A stretch of DNA of 23,096 nt from positions 1 to 23,096 of IMG/VR virus record IMGVR_UViG_3300009156_000087. The stretch is one strand, 5' to 3'. The notes under the pieces are model-generated. The model was not told where the DNA came from. It ran no database searches and worked only from the letters and a program-made list of their open reading frames with translations. This DNA comes from a virus. Positions 1 to 5,911 of this stretch are shown here, in pieces (the stretch's first letter is position 1; the number at the start of each line of letters is the position of its first letter). Both the position numbers and the translations under genes were made by a program.

Positions 1-175
1 AGAACACGACGTCGGTGCCTTCCGGTTTGTGCGTGGTCACAAAGCCGGTCGCCTGATACTCCAGCGGGCGGACGATCATCAGCTTGCCTCGCGTGCGGGC
101 CATCGGAACGAACTTGCGTTCCCCCATGACCTCTTCGGCCGGCCGCACCGTGGTGAACGGGTTGGGACTGGTCAT
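1..175 (-). CDS. Hypothetical protein, N-terminal part only
   Basis: The gene runs off the left edge; only the first 58 residues are visible, starting MTSPNPFTTVRPAEEVMGE. The start is an ATG at 175 preceded by a GAGGGGAA ribosome site. No catalytic motif is visible in this part. It follows the nuclease gene on the same strand by 41 bp, so it is probably the next cistron of a DNA-metabolism operon. A recombination or single-strand-binding role would fit next to a RecB-like nuclease, but that is inference from position only. Confidence 0.75.
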   Translation of the reverse strand, partial: MTSPNPFTTVRPAEEVMGERKFVPMARTRGKLMIVRPLEYQATGFVTTHKPEGTDVVF

Positions 176-216
176 CTGCGTGTTCCCCTCGAAAGATTCA
201 AAAGTTTCATGGATTC

Positions 217-1062
217 CTAGGAAGCCCGATATCCCGGGCATCCCCGACCGGAAACCGTCGACGCCTCCCGCCGAAACCACGGGCACCAGCCGCATAGCCG
301 ACTAGGCGTGCGTGGGATCTGGGCGTACGCCTCCGGGTGGTTTTCGATGTCCAAGTCAATGAGCTGACTACCTATACGATAGATGCGTTCCAGGGCCTGC
401 TCGGCAATCCGCCGATCGAACTCAGTTGTCCAGATGAACATATCTTTGAGCCAACCCTGCCGGCCCAAAGCGACTATGCCTACCCGGTCAACTGTGCGCC
501 CGGCATTCAGATGCCCCAATCCATATAGGTGAACTTGGACTTGGTACTGCCATGGCACGCCATCATCGCGCATCTTGCGCAGATTGTCCGGCGACGGGAA
601 CTTCCAGTCCAACACCAAACCTTTGCGGTACAAGTCGGTGTGGCCCTTCACCAAAGGCGAGGGCAGCACCTCCATCTCCGTGACCCATTCCGCGATGCCG
701 TGCACGGCCTGGAAATCTGCGAACGCCCGCTCCATCCACGAGTGGATCGACGTGCCCACCACGGCCGGCCACGGGTCGTTGCCGAACCCCGTAACCGGTG
801 CTCCGGCCATCTTGTAGGCCAGACGCAGGTCGCAGTCGTGCCCGACTTCGCTGCAGCCCAAAGCGACCTGCTGGGAACGTTTCGCATGGTGGGCCGCCCA
901 CCTGATGATCTCGATCAGATCCTCGCGCAGCTCCATGTCGAACGGGGTCATCTTCGTGCCGGGGATCTGGGTGAACTGGGGGATGCAGGCGGGATGCCAC
1001 GGGAACCCCTCAACAGATTCGATGAGGGGCTTGTTGCACCCGACGCAGATGGTTTGCTTCAC
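217..1062 (-). CDS. Cas4/RecB-like PD-(D/E)XK exonuclease
   Basis: Predicted metal-dependent DNA exonuclease of about 281 residues. It has a Cys-rich N-terminus (CVGC near 6-9, HPAC near 23-26), cysteines near 70 and 77, the motif GTSIH near 103-107, and the nuclease core GHTD (140-143) followed by LDWK (151-154) with QVQVHLY near 175-180. A C-terminal cluster CGWC plus a later CPG could bind Fe-S or zinc as in Cas4/AddB-type enzymes. The GTG start overlaps the stop of the upstream gene by 4 bp (GTGA), which implies translational coupling. Phage members of this family usually serve recombination or DNA-end processing; no CRISPR array is present. The Cas4-like assignment rests on motifs alone. 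Confidence 0.85.
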   Translation of the reverse strand: MKQTICVGCNKPLIESVEGFPWHPACIPQFTQIPGTKMTPFDMELREDLIEIIRWAAHHAKRSQQVALGCSEVGHDCDLRLAYKMAGAPVTGFGNDPWPAVVGTSIHSWMERAFADFQAVHGIAEWVTEMEVLPSPLVKGHTDLYRKGLVLDWKFPSPDNLRKMRDDGVPWQYQVQVHLYGLGHLNAGRTVDRVGIVALGRQGWLKDMFIWTTEFDRRIAEQALERIYRIGSQLIDLDIENHPEAYAQIPRTPSRLCGWCPWFRREASTVSGRGCPGYRAS

Positions 1063-1367
1063 GCGATCTTGGCCGCCAGGTTAGCGCCCAACCGTTCGAT
1101 CAACGCCGAAATGTCTTCGTCGGTCATCGCCGGCATCGCGGCGATCGCGGCCTCCACCTTCTCTAGGTTGAGGTCTAGTGGCGCCCAGTTGTTCACGAAG
1201 GCGGTTTCCACCTCCACGGTGTAGGTCTTCTCCCAATTGGTGCCCCACCGTCCTCGGCTGCCCCAGTAGCCCTTGAATGAACGGACCGAAGAGGTCTTGG
1301 TGAACACTTCACGCTTGTAGATGCCGCCGTCGGAACGGCGGCGCACAGTAACCCGGTACAGCTTCAC
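1059..1367 (-). CDS. Small hypothetical protein upstream of the nuclease
   Basis: A 102-residue protein of unknown function. I chose the GTG at 1367 because GAAGGAG lies 6 nt upstream; the open frame continues further but would then run through the divergent tRNA gene at 1448-1521. The N-terminal half is basic and beta-like (VKLYRVTVRRRSDG), with aromatic residues near the centre. The C-terminal half is an Ala-rich amphipathic helix. It is the first gene of the leftward nuclease operon and its stop overlaps the nuclease start. No family recognised. Confidence 0.8.
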   Translation of the reverse strand: MKLYRVTVRRRSDGGIYKREVFTKTSSVRSFKGYWGSRGRWGTNWEKTYTVEVETAFVNNWAPLDLNLEKVEAAIAAMPAMTDEDISALIERLGANLAAKIA

Positions 1368-1433
1368 AGTTGCTCCTTCACAAGATCGCTTAGGATCGTT
1401 GGGCAAACCGTATCGCGGGCCTACGACAAAACC

Positions 1434-1442
1434 TGCTATGGT
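1434..1442 (+). promoter_or_regulatory. Extended -10 promoter for the initiator tRNA
   Basis: TGC-TATGGT matches an extended -10 (TGN-TATNNT) and ends 5 nt before the first base of the mature tRNA, so transcription could begin almost at the mature 5' end. No good -35 is visible. This is prediction from sequence. Confidence 0.4.
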
Positions 1443-1447
1443 GGTGA

Positions 1448-1521
1448 AGCGGTGTAGAGGAAGTTGGTACCTCGTCGGGCTCATAACCCGAAGGCTGCCG
1501 GTTCAAATCCGGTCACCGCCA
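1448..1521 (+). tRNA. tRNA-fMet (CAT), initiator type
   Basis: Full cloverleaf with anticodon loop CTCATAA. It has the bacterial initiator hallmarks: a 1-72 mismatch (A1 x C72), an A11:T24 pair in the D stem, and three G:C pairs at the base of the anticodon stem (GGG/CCC). The discriminator is A and CCA is not encoded. It is the only tRNA on the plus strand. Elongator Met would not normally have all three features. Confidence 0.93.
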
Positions 1522-1550
1522 CGAAACGCCTGGATTCCCACCCCAGGAAG

Positions 1551-1577
1551 ACCCCCGGTCCCCCAGTAGCCGGGGGT
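1551..1577 (+). terminator. Rho-independent terminator after tRNA-fMet
   Basis: ACCCCCGG pairs with CCGGGGGT across an 11-nt loop, followed directly by a T tract (TTTT). It separates the initiator tRNA from the next plus-strand gene. Confidence 0.75.
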
Positions 1578-1587
1578 TTTCCGCGTC

Positions 1588-1593
1588 TACACT
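1588..1593 (+). promoter_or_regulatory. -10 box of a probable leaderless transcript (DUF4417 gene)
   Basis: TACACT fits TANNNT and ends 7 nt before the ATG at 1601. The gene has no Shine-Dalgarno, so transcription would start at or next to the start codon. It lies just after the tRNA terminator, which means the gene needs its own promoter. Confidence 0.45.
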
Positions 1594-1600
1594 CACGCTT

Positions 1601-2272
1601 ATGACCCTGATCGACTCTCTCGGGCCTACGCGTACCTCCCACAAATGGTCGGAGATGCCCGGCAACTTCGACGTGCTCAACACCCGCGCCCTGTACAAGT
1701 CCTCGAACCAGTGGGGCATCCCCGACCTGCCGCGCGCCGAGTTCATACCGCAGCACCTGGTGGCCTACAACGACCGTTGGACCACCTCGAACCCGCCGCC
1801 TGAGGCCTGCGTGCATTTCTTCCTGGACGACTACCGCTTCGAAACGTTGTGGACTAAGCCGACCAGGCCGATCACGCGGCTGCAGCGGGTGGGTTTCTCG
1901 TTGACGCCGGACTTCTCCATGTGGTCGCAGATGCCAAAGATCATGCAGTTGTGGCAGGTGTACCGCGCTCGCTGGTGCGGTGCGTGGATGGCACACCACG
2001 GCATCGGTGTGATCCCCACTGTCGGCTGGTCGACCAGCGACTCGTTCGACTTCTGTTTCGAAGGCATCCCGAAATGGTCCGTGGTAGCCGTGTCCGCCGT
2101 GGGCGTGCTCAGAGACAAAGAAGCCGCAGGCATGTTCGCCTGCGGCCTGAATGAGTTGGTGGACCAGCTGGAACCGACAAAGGTACTCGTCTATGGCAAG
2201 CTACCTGACATAGTTAACCCAGAACACTACGATGAAGACCTGTTTAGGTTCTACCCCACCCGGTGGAGGTGA
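1601..2272 (+). CDS. DUF4417 family protein
   Basis: A 223-residue protein that resembles DUF4417 along its length: an N-terminal GIPDLPRAEFIPQHLVAYN region, the central FLDDYRFETLW and LTPDFSMWSQMP blocks, GIGVIPTVGWS, and FCFEGIPKWSVVAVS. The molecular function of the family is not established. Members occur in phages and mobile elements. The ATG at 1601 has no Shine-Dalgarno but has a TANNNT box 7 nt upstream, so a leaderless mRNA is likely. The next gene starts 4 nt after its stop. Confidence 0.85.
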   Translation: MTLIDSLGPTRTSHKWSEMPGNFDVLNTRALYKSSNQWGIPDLPRAEFIPQHLVAYNDRWTTSNPPPEACVHFFLDDYRFETLWTKPTRPITRLQRVGFSLTPDFSMWSQMPKIMQLWQVYRARWCGAWMAHHGIGVIPTVGWSTSDSFDFCFEGIPKWSVVAVSAVGVLRDKEAAGMFACGLNELVDQLEPTKVLVYGKLPDIVNPEHYDEDLFRFYPTRWR

Positions 2273-2276
2273 GACA

Positions 2277-2708
2277 GTGGGCGGCCGGGGTGGAGGGTCA
2301 CCGGGCGGCGCCGGTAACTGGCGCGCTGACGTGGAAGACAACAGGGTCAAGCTCGATCGATCATCAGGCGCTCAATCATTCATCGGCGACGAAGACACGT
2401 GGCCGCGTCCGCATTTGCTTGCCAACGCCGCCGAACAGACGCGGCTGGAGAACCTGCTGCGCGAGGTGTATCGAACCTTGAGCGTGGGGAAAACAGAGGG
2501 GTGGGTCAGGCTGCCCGCTATACGCGACGCCCTGGCCAAACGCGGCCTGAACAGGGCACGCCAAGATTCCGCCCTGTTGGGTATAGCAACAAAACGAGAC
2601 GCCCAAGTCATCAACATCGCCAACCTGAAGTCGCTGTCAAACGATGACAGGCGCGCGGCCATACTCCTCGGCGGGGAATTTAACCATGCCATCCGGATCG
2701 GGTTCTGA
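2277..2708 (+). CDS. GGRGG/winged-helix-like protein, copy 1
   Basis: First of three tandem paralogues. The GTG at 2277 is preferred because GGAGG lies about 7 nt upstream and the protein then begins VGGRGGG, matching the MGGRGG starts of the next two genes. The 143 residues contain a Gly-rich N-terminus, a longer linker than in the other copies, and a C-terminal alpha/beta domain. The GWVRLPAIRDAL, NLKSLS and RRAAILLGGEFNHAIRI blocks of that domain are shared by the set. The pattern (helices followed by a basic strand) suggests a winged-helix fold, which is inference. The stop overlaps the next start by one base (TGATG). Function unknown. Confidence 0.8.
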   Translation: MGGRGGGSPGGAGNWRADVEDNRVKLDRSSGAQSFIGDEDTWPRPHLLANAAEQTRLENLLREVYRTLSVGKTEGWVRLPAIRDALAKRGLNRARQDSALLGIATKRDAQVINIANLKSLSNDDRRAAILLGGEFNHAIRIGF

Positions 2709-3064
2709 TGGGTGGTCGTGGCGGAAGTAGCGCGGTCAGCCGGGAACGGATGTTGTCGGACTTCAATGCGCTGATGCGTGAACAAGGTCGACTCGGGCCG
2801 GAGCAGCAAATCCAGCAGGCGTTGAAATCTTTGCCACAAGGACCTGGCGGTTGGGTCGGTTTAGCCGATTTGCGGGAACGACTAAACAGTTCTGATCTCA
2901 CCCGTAGCCAGATAGACGCGGCGATCATGGGCCTGGTGGATAATCGTATTGCAACTGTAGCGCCCGTGGCCAACAGAAAGTCGTTGACGCACAGAGACTA
3001 TGCAGCCGCCATGCGGTTCGGCGAAGATCTTGTCCACATGATTAGAATCAGAGGGACGACCTGA
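2708..3064 (+). CDS. GGRGG/winged-helix-like protein, copy 2
   Basis: Second tandem paralogue, 118 residues, starting MGGRGGSSAV. It keeps GWVGLADLRERL, NRKSLTHRDYAAAMRFGED and HMIRI at the same relative positions as copy 1 but has a shorter linker. It is joined by one-base TGATG overlaps to the genes on both sides, so the three copies are probably translated as a coupled set. The Gly/Arg-rich start could bind nucleic acid or act as a flexible tag; no catalytic residues are evident. Confidence 0.82.
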   Translation: MGGRGGSSAVSRERMLSDFNALMREQGRLGPEQQIQQALKSLPQGPGGWVGLADLRERLNSSDLTRSQIDAAIMGLVDNRIATVAPVANRKSLTHRDYAAAMRFGEDLVHMIRIRGTT

Positions 3065-3381
3065 TGGGCGGCCGGGGTGGCGGGGGCCGCACCGAGATCT
3101 CTTCCCCCGGCGCGGTACGCGACGACACCCGCATCGTGGATCTGGTGCGCCAGCTGATGCCGATCTCGCAGGACTGGGTGTCGCTGGCCAGGCTGCGTGA
3201 CAACTTGGAGGGCATGTCTCGGGAGCGGCAGGACGCGGCGATAGGAAGGCTCCTGCGGGAAGGCCTGATAAGCCTGATACCCGAACAGGAGCCTCGCATG
3301 ATCCGCGCGCGCGAGAGGCGTGCCGCCTACCGCCATCACGGGGTGAATTTTCATCTCATCCGCGTACGAAGAAGCTCTTGA
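3064..3381 (+). CDS. GGRGG/winged-helix-like protein, copy 3
   Basis: Third and shortest tandem paralogue, 105 residues, starting MGGRGGGGR. The shared domain reads DWVSLARLRDNLEGM, SRERQDAAIGRLLREGLI and then RRAAYRHHGVNFHLIRV; helix 3 plus a basic strand look like a DNA-binding winged helix. The last 26 bp overlap the 3' end of the convergent gene on the minus strand, so no terminator separates the two operons. The three copies have diverged strongly from one another, so the duplication is old or under diversifying pressure. Confidence 0.82.
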   Translation: MGGRGGGGRTEISSPGAVRDDTRIVDLVRQLMPISQDWVSLARLRDNLEGMSRERQDAAIGRLLREGLISLIPEQEPRMIRARERRAAYRHHGVNFHLIRVRRSS

Positions 3382-3757
3382 CCCATTCCCAAAGCGCCAG
3401 CCATGCCCACCATGCCTTCTCGTACCAGTGCGGTCTGAAGTCTGGCATGAGTTGCTGGATGCTGGAAGACTTTGCTGCCACGCAGCAGCCGTCGCATTCG
3501 TGGATCCCGCACATGGACGCCCAATGAGCTCCGCAGGCGCGATGCTTATAGGCCAAGTCGTCGGGGTCTGGGTGCCAGATGGCGTCGTGTCCACAGAAAC
3601 GGACCATGAGGTTGCGGGCCGAATCCCACTTCATGACTCGGTCGCGCAGTGGATGATTTGAGGGATTATGCAGGGAGCAGTGTTGGCCGGCGCATTCTCT
3701 TGGGCCGTGGGTTTTGAGCAGGGTGCCGTTTTCCATGCTGAACAGGTCGTAGCTCAT
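3356..3757 (-). CDS. Cys/His-rich protein with a Trp-rich C-terminal helix
   Basis: A 133-residue protein. The N-terminal part carries ECAGQHCSLHNPSNHPL and FCGHDAIWHPDPDDL, then CGAHWASMC and CDGCC, giving many potential zinc ligands. The C-terminus (WYEKAWWAWLALWEWVK) is Trp-rich and could insert in or lie on a membrane. The HNPS-HP and HGI-HPDPDD-like pattern is one I associate with small actinophage proteins of unknown function. Its ATG overlaps the stop of the HicA-like gene (ATGA), and a GAGGGA lies about 11 nt upstream. A structural zinc site is inferred. Confidence 0.78.
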   Translation of the reverse strand: MSYDLFSMENGTLLKTHGPRECAGQHCSLHNPSNHPLRDRVMKWDSARNLMVRFCGHDAIWHPDPDDLAYKHRACGAHWASMCGIHECDGCCVAAKSSSIQQLMPDFRPHWYEKAWWAWLALWEWVKSFFVRG

Positions 3758-3951
3758 GCCGGCACTATCCCTCGTCGTCTAAGTTCGGCGGATTTGTTTC
3801 GTATGGCGCGTACATCACTGGTGGTGCTGGGCATGACGGTTACAAGTCGTCTTCCGTCATAGACTTTCCAGTGGCCTTTGCCGCCCATGACGAAGGTGTA
3901 TCCGGCTTTTTCTAGTTTTCGGCGTAGGTCGTTCCATTCCGATCGTCGCAT
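3754..3951 (-). CDS. HicA-like mRNA interferase-type protein
   Basis: A 65-residue protein with the double-stranded-RNA-binding-like HicA pattern: SEWNDLRRKLEKAGY, then GGKGHWKVYDGRR with a candidate catalytic His at about 27, then a basic C-terminal helix ending RRRGIV. HicA toxins cleave mRNA and are normally neutralised by HicB. No HicB-like gene lies beside it; its downstream partner is the Cys/His-rich gene, overlapping by 4 bp. The ATG at 3951 is chosen for the strong GGGAGGAAG site. A -10-like TATAGT at 3982-3987 would give a short leader. Confidence 0.72.
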   Translation of the reverse strand: MRRSEWNDLRRKLEKAGYTFVMGGKGHWKVYDGRRLVTVMPSTTSDVRAIRNKSAELRRRGIVPA

Positions 3952-3981
3952 GACTTCCTCCCGATGTCTCGAAACGACCTT

Positions 3982-3987
3982 ACTATA
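3982..3987 (-). promoter_or_regulatory. Candidate -10 for the HicA-like operon
   Basis: TATAGT on the minus strand, about 30 nt upstream of the HicA-like start, directly downstream of the 16-bp hairpin that would end transcription arriving from the tRNA array. No convincing -35. Confidence 0.35.
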
Positions 3988-4006
3988 CCTTAGCCGAAAA
4001 GGGAAG

Positions 4007-4055
4007 AGCCCCAACATGATCGGGCCGTCGGGCTCAAAACGATCATGTTGGGGCT
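4007..4055 (-). terminator. 16-bp perfect inverted repeat, probable terminator of the tRNA array
   Basis: AGCCCCAACATGATCG and its exact complement are separated by 17 nt. Read on the minus strand the hairpin is followed by CTTCCCTTTT, so it can stop leftward transcription coming from tRNA-Cys before the HicA-like operon begins. It is one of the longest perfect stems in the window; a protein-binding operator is the alternative. Confidence 0.6.
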
Positions 4056-4189
4056 TGAAAAGGCGCAGCTGCAGCTCCCCGGAAAGTCCCCAGCTCAGGA
4101 CAAGCTGCCGAAAGCCTGAACTGGAGCGAAACGGATCATGGCTGTGCTTTGGGCGGAGTTCTCATGGAAAACATGTTCCCTTAACGCCG
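4056..4189. other. Spacer between hairpin and tRNA-Cys
   Basis: About 130 bp in which I see no convincing gene. It contains the short GC-rich repeats CAGCTGCAGCT and CCCCAGCTCAGG, which can pair in part. The only open frames here run into tRNA-Cys and look non-coding. Confidence 0.4.
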
Positions 4190-4260
4190 AACCCCTGGCC
4201 GGATTCGAACCGGCGTGCACGGCTTTGCAGGCCGCTACCTGGCCTCTCGGTCACAGGAGC
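4190..4260 (-). tRNA. tRNA-Cys (GCA)
   Basis: Cloverleaf with anticodon loop CTGCAAA, T-loop TTCGAAT and the U73 discriminator expected for Cys. G1.U72 closes the acceptor. CCA not encoded. It is the last tRNA of the leftward array. Confidence 0.93.
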
Positions 4261-4266
4261 ACAAGC

Positions 4267-4311
4267 GGGTGCCGGGAAGGCCAACGGGGAGGAAGTCACC
4301 TCCCGACACCC
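4267..4311 (-). other. Spacer hairpin, 11 bp in minus-strand RNA
   Basis: Between the gene ending at 4318 and tRNA-Cys. The minus-strand arms GGGTGTCGGGA and TCCCGGCACCC pair at all 11 positions with one internal U.G; the plus strand would have a C/A mismatch there. The inner part contains CTTCCTCCCC. There is no T tract, so it is not a typical terminator. Confidence 0.55.
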
Positions 4312-4317
4312 ACGCCA

Positions 4318-4662
4318 TCATAACCGGATACTCACCTTCCCCATCGACAAAAGCTCGGCGTCCGCGTCGAACAAATACACGTTGGGATCCACCCAATGCC
4401 CGTCCGATGAGGCGACGATCGCGTACTCGTCGATTTGCCGCTGCAGTTCTTGGCGGGCCGACGATTCGGTGTAGAACAAACTATCCACATACATGAAGAA
4501 TTCGCCGTCGATCAGGCGCATCTGTCGGTACACCGCCCAGGTCTCATCGCGCAAGACCTCGTCGTCAAGTTCAAGCTGCAGTGGCGGGTCGAACTCGATA
4601 CGGATCGTGCCGCAATGCTCGCACCGGCTTTCCGTTCTTTTATGTTGCGTCGGCTCGGTCAT
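4318..4662 (-). CDS. Hypothetical acidic protein with an N-terminal CxxC
   Basis: A 114-residue protein starting MTEPTQHKRTESRCEHCGTIRIEF. The single CEHC pair could be half of a zinc site. The rest is acidic and alpha/beta, ending in SMGKVSIRL. I chose the ATG at 4662, 9 nt after GGGAGGAGG; an ATG three codons upstream sits too close to that site. It overlaps the small membrane-protein gene upstream by 23 bp. No family recognised. Confidence 0.7.
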   Translation of the reverse strand: MTEPTQHKRTESRCEHCGTIRIEFDPPLQLELDDEVLRDETWAVYRQMRLIDGEFFMYVDSLFYTESSARQELQRQIDEYAIVASSDGHWVDPNVYLFDADAELLSMGKVSIRL

Positions 4663-4900
4663 GGTCTTCATCCTCCTCCCAGAACCATCGCCGGAACCAA
4701 TCCCACCGGCCGCATGCCCACGACAGCGGGCAGGACAGGAAAGCTGAGCGGTTCCAGATGGGCACCCACCACATGCGGTGCAACACAAAGCATGGGGCCA
4801 TCAGAATAAATTCCACCAGCCGGCGTGCGCACCTAGTCCCAGTGCCAATGAGCCCAGAGCCACCTTTGGGTGGGGAGATTTTCTGTTGAGTCAATATCAT
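4640..4900 (-). CDS. Possible small Trp-rich membrane protein
   Basis: The open frame of 86 residues ends in a hydrophobic, Trp-rich stretch (FILMAPCFVLHRMWWVPIW, then SWACGRWDWFRRWFW) and an acidic tail. It overlaps the upstream gene by 68 bp if the ATG at 4900 is used; an internal ATG at 4801 would avoid this but has no ribosome site. The membrane-protein character and its fit between two co-oriented genes support it. Start position and reality are both uncertain. Confidence 0.45.
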   Translation of the reverse strand: MILTQQKISPPKGGSGLIGTGTRCARRLVEFILMAPCFVLHRMWWVPIWNRSAFLSCPLSWACGRWDWFRRWFWEEDEDHDRADAT

Positions 4901-5219
4901 CCACCTCGGCAGCGGTCAGCCATTTGTGCCGCAACCGCCGAAGATCTGCACGGGCGCGGCCGTCCTTGGAATCCAGGCGCCGACTCTTCCCGGTCGGGCG
5001 GCGGCCATAGATCTTGTCGTTGTCCTGGTAACGCGGCCACACGTGGCAGTAATCGAACAGATTGTTGAGGCTGCCAGTGCGTCCTTGGCGCGGGCGTGGC
5101 ATCCAGATACCCACGTTGCATTCGCGGCTGTAGCAGTAGTGGTCAATGTGGACCTTGACATCTTTGAGCTTGTCGGTCAGCTGCACCCAGTATGGGCGCG
5201 TCTTGTCTGTCTTGGACAT
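4833..5219 (-). CDS. Hypothetical basic protein
   Basis: A 128-residue, Arg/Lys-rich protein. The ATG at 5219 has GGGAGA 7 nt upstream. A central region with HYCYSRECNVGIWM and YCHVWPRY could hold a metal; the C-terminal third is very basic (KSRRLDSKDGRARADLRRL) and may bind nucleic acid. It lies just downstream of a 4-codon open frame and a hairpin that could control it. No family recognised. Confidence 0.7.
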   Translation of the reverse strand: MSKTDKTRPYWVQLTDKLKDVKVHIDHYCYSRECNVGIWMPRPRQGRTGSLNNLFDYCHVWPRYQDNDKIYGRRPTGKSRRLDSKDGRARADLRRLRHKWLTAAEVDDIDSTENLPTQRWLWAHWHWD

Positions 5220-5233
5220 GAGTTCTCCCGTTC

Positions 5234-5249
5234 AGAGGCGTTCGCCTCT
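5234..5249 (-). promoter_or_regulatory. Hairpin between mini-ORF and the gene ending at 4833
   Basis: AGAGGCG pairs with CGCCTCT, with a 2-nt separation (effectively a 6-bp stem with a tetraloop). It covers the stop codon of the 4-codon ORF and sits just before the ribosome site of the next gene. Confidence 0.4.
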
Positions 5250-5262
5250 ACAAATCGCTCAT
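5248..5262 (-). CDS. 4-codon mini-ORF (MSDL) with a perfect Shine-Dalgarno
   Basis: ATG AGC GAT TTG TAG is preceded 6 nt upstream by AAGGAGG, part of AAGGAGGTG (5267-5275), the strongest ribosome site in the window. The stop lies inside the hairpin at 5234-5249. It could be a leader controlling the next gene by ribosome position, or a ribosome trap. Coding by chance cannot be excluded at this length. Confidence 0.35.
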   Translation of the reverse strand: MSDL

Positions 5263-5338
5263 GTCGCACCTCCTTATAGATCCAATGTGCACAGTCCGCA
5301 ACGACGCATCTCCTGCGCAGCCTGACTTTATACGCGCG

Positions 5339-5411
5339 TAGGGTGTGCGGGACTCGAACCCGCGATGACCTGTTCGAGAGACAGGCGACTTGGCCGCTAG
5401 TCGAACACCCC
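5339..5411 (-). tRNA. tRNA-Glu (CTC)
   Basis: Cloverleaf with anticodon loop CTCTCGA, T-loop TTCGAGT and a GGGGTGT/ACACCCT acceptor with terminal G.U. Discriminator A. The HNH reading frame ends inside this gene. Confidence 0.88.
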
Positions 5412-5879
5412 ATAGGCGAAGGGAGAAGGGATCGAACCTCCGTGCGGCTCGTCACCGCAGCCACCGGCTAGCAACCGGCCCCATTCCCGCTCTGGCATCC
5501 CTTTCCTGTTTTGCCGATCTATCCTCTTGGCCTCACGGCATAGCTCGCATCTGCACTTGTACGTGTAATAGGCATGAGTGGTTCCATGGGTTAGCGGGCG
5601 CTTTCTTGTGGCACCACCCGGGTTCTCTCCGTTGATTCGTGTCTTCTCAATGTGGCATGGGTGACAAAGAAGCTGACACTTATTCACCTCGGCCACCAAG
5701 AGATTCCACGCCTTGTCCAGGTGGCGCGTTATTCTAAACATCTTGGTGGAGGGGTCAATGTGATCGAATTGGAGTTTTTCGGACCCTCCGCATCCGGCGC
5801 ATCGATTCCCCAGCAGCTCAAGAAGTTTTCTCTTTCGTAGTTGACGCCATTCTCTCCTGTAGGTGACGTAGTCGAACAC
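5397..5879 (-). CDS. HNH endonuclease whose frame runs through two tRNA genes
   Basis: A 160-codon frame. Residues 1-80 form a zinc-bound HNH nuclease: C27/C30, the catalytic-type DH at 39-40, a conserved NxC region, and C72-x2-CH at 75-76. Residues 98-125 hold an HGT...KCRCELC element also found twice in the gene at 15015. Residues from about 126 to the end are encoded by the tRNA-Ser gene and part of tRNA-Glu, so the tail is tRNA sequence read as protein. The GTG start lacks a Shine-Dalgarno but has TGG-TAATGT 6 nt upstream. Probably a homing-type nuclease inserted next to tRNAs; target unknown. Confidence 0.85.
   Translation of the reverse strand: MFDYVTYRREWRQLRKRKLLELLGNRCAGCGGSEKLQFDHIDPSTKMFRITRHLDKAWNLLVAEVNKCQLLCHPCHIEKTRINGENPGGATRKRPLTHGTTHAYYTYKCRCELCREAKRIDRQNRKGMPEREWGRLLAGGCGDEPHGGSIPSPFAYGVFD
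5417..5504 (-). tRNA. tRNA-Ser (GCT)
   Basis: Class II tRNA with a long variable arm, anticodon loop TTGCTAG and G73 as expected for Ser. The first acceptor pair is A1 x C72 (mismatch). The whole gene lies inside the C-terminal part of the HNH reading frame on the same strand. Confidence 0.85.
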
Positions 5880-5885
5880 GTCGCT

Positions 5886-5894
5886 ACATTACCA
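5886..5894 (-). promoter_or_regulatory. Extended -10 of the HNH gene, probable leaderless transcript
   Basis: TGG-TAATGT on the minus strand ends 6 nt before the GTG start at 5879. No Shine-Dalgarno is present. Confidence 0.45.
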
Positions 5895-5911
5895 GCTGGC
5901 ATCCCTCCGTG

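Noticed and set aside
217-1062. CRISPR association for the Cas4-like nuclease
   Set aside because: No direct-repeat array or other Cas protein is visible anywhere in the window; phage Cas4-like nucleases commonly stand alone.
529-1224. Long plus-strand open frames opposite the nuclease gene
   Set aside because: They lie antisense to a protein with clear nuclease motifs, lack ribosome sites and have compositions typical of shadow frames.
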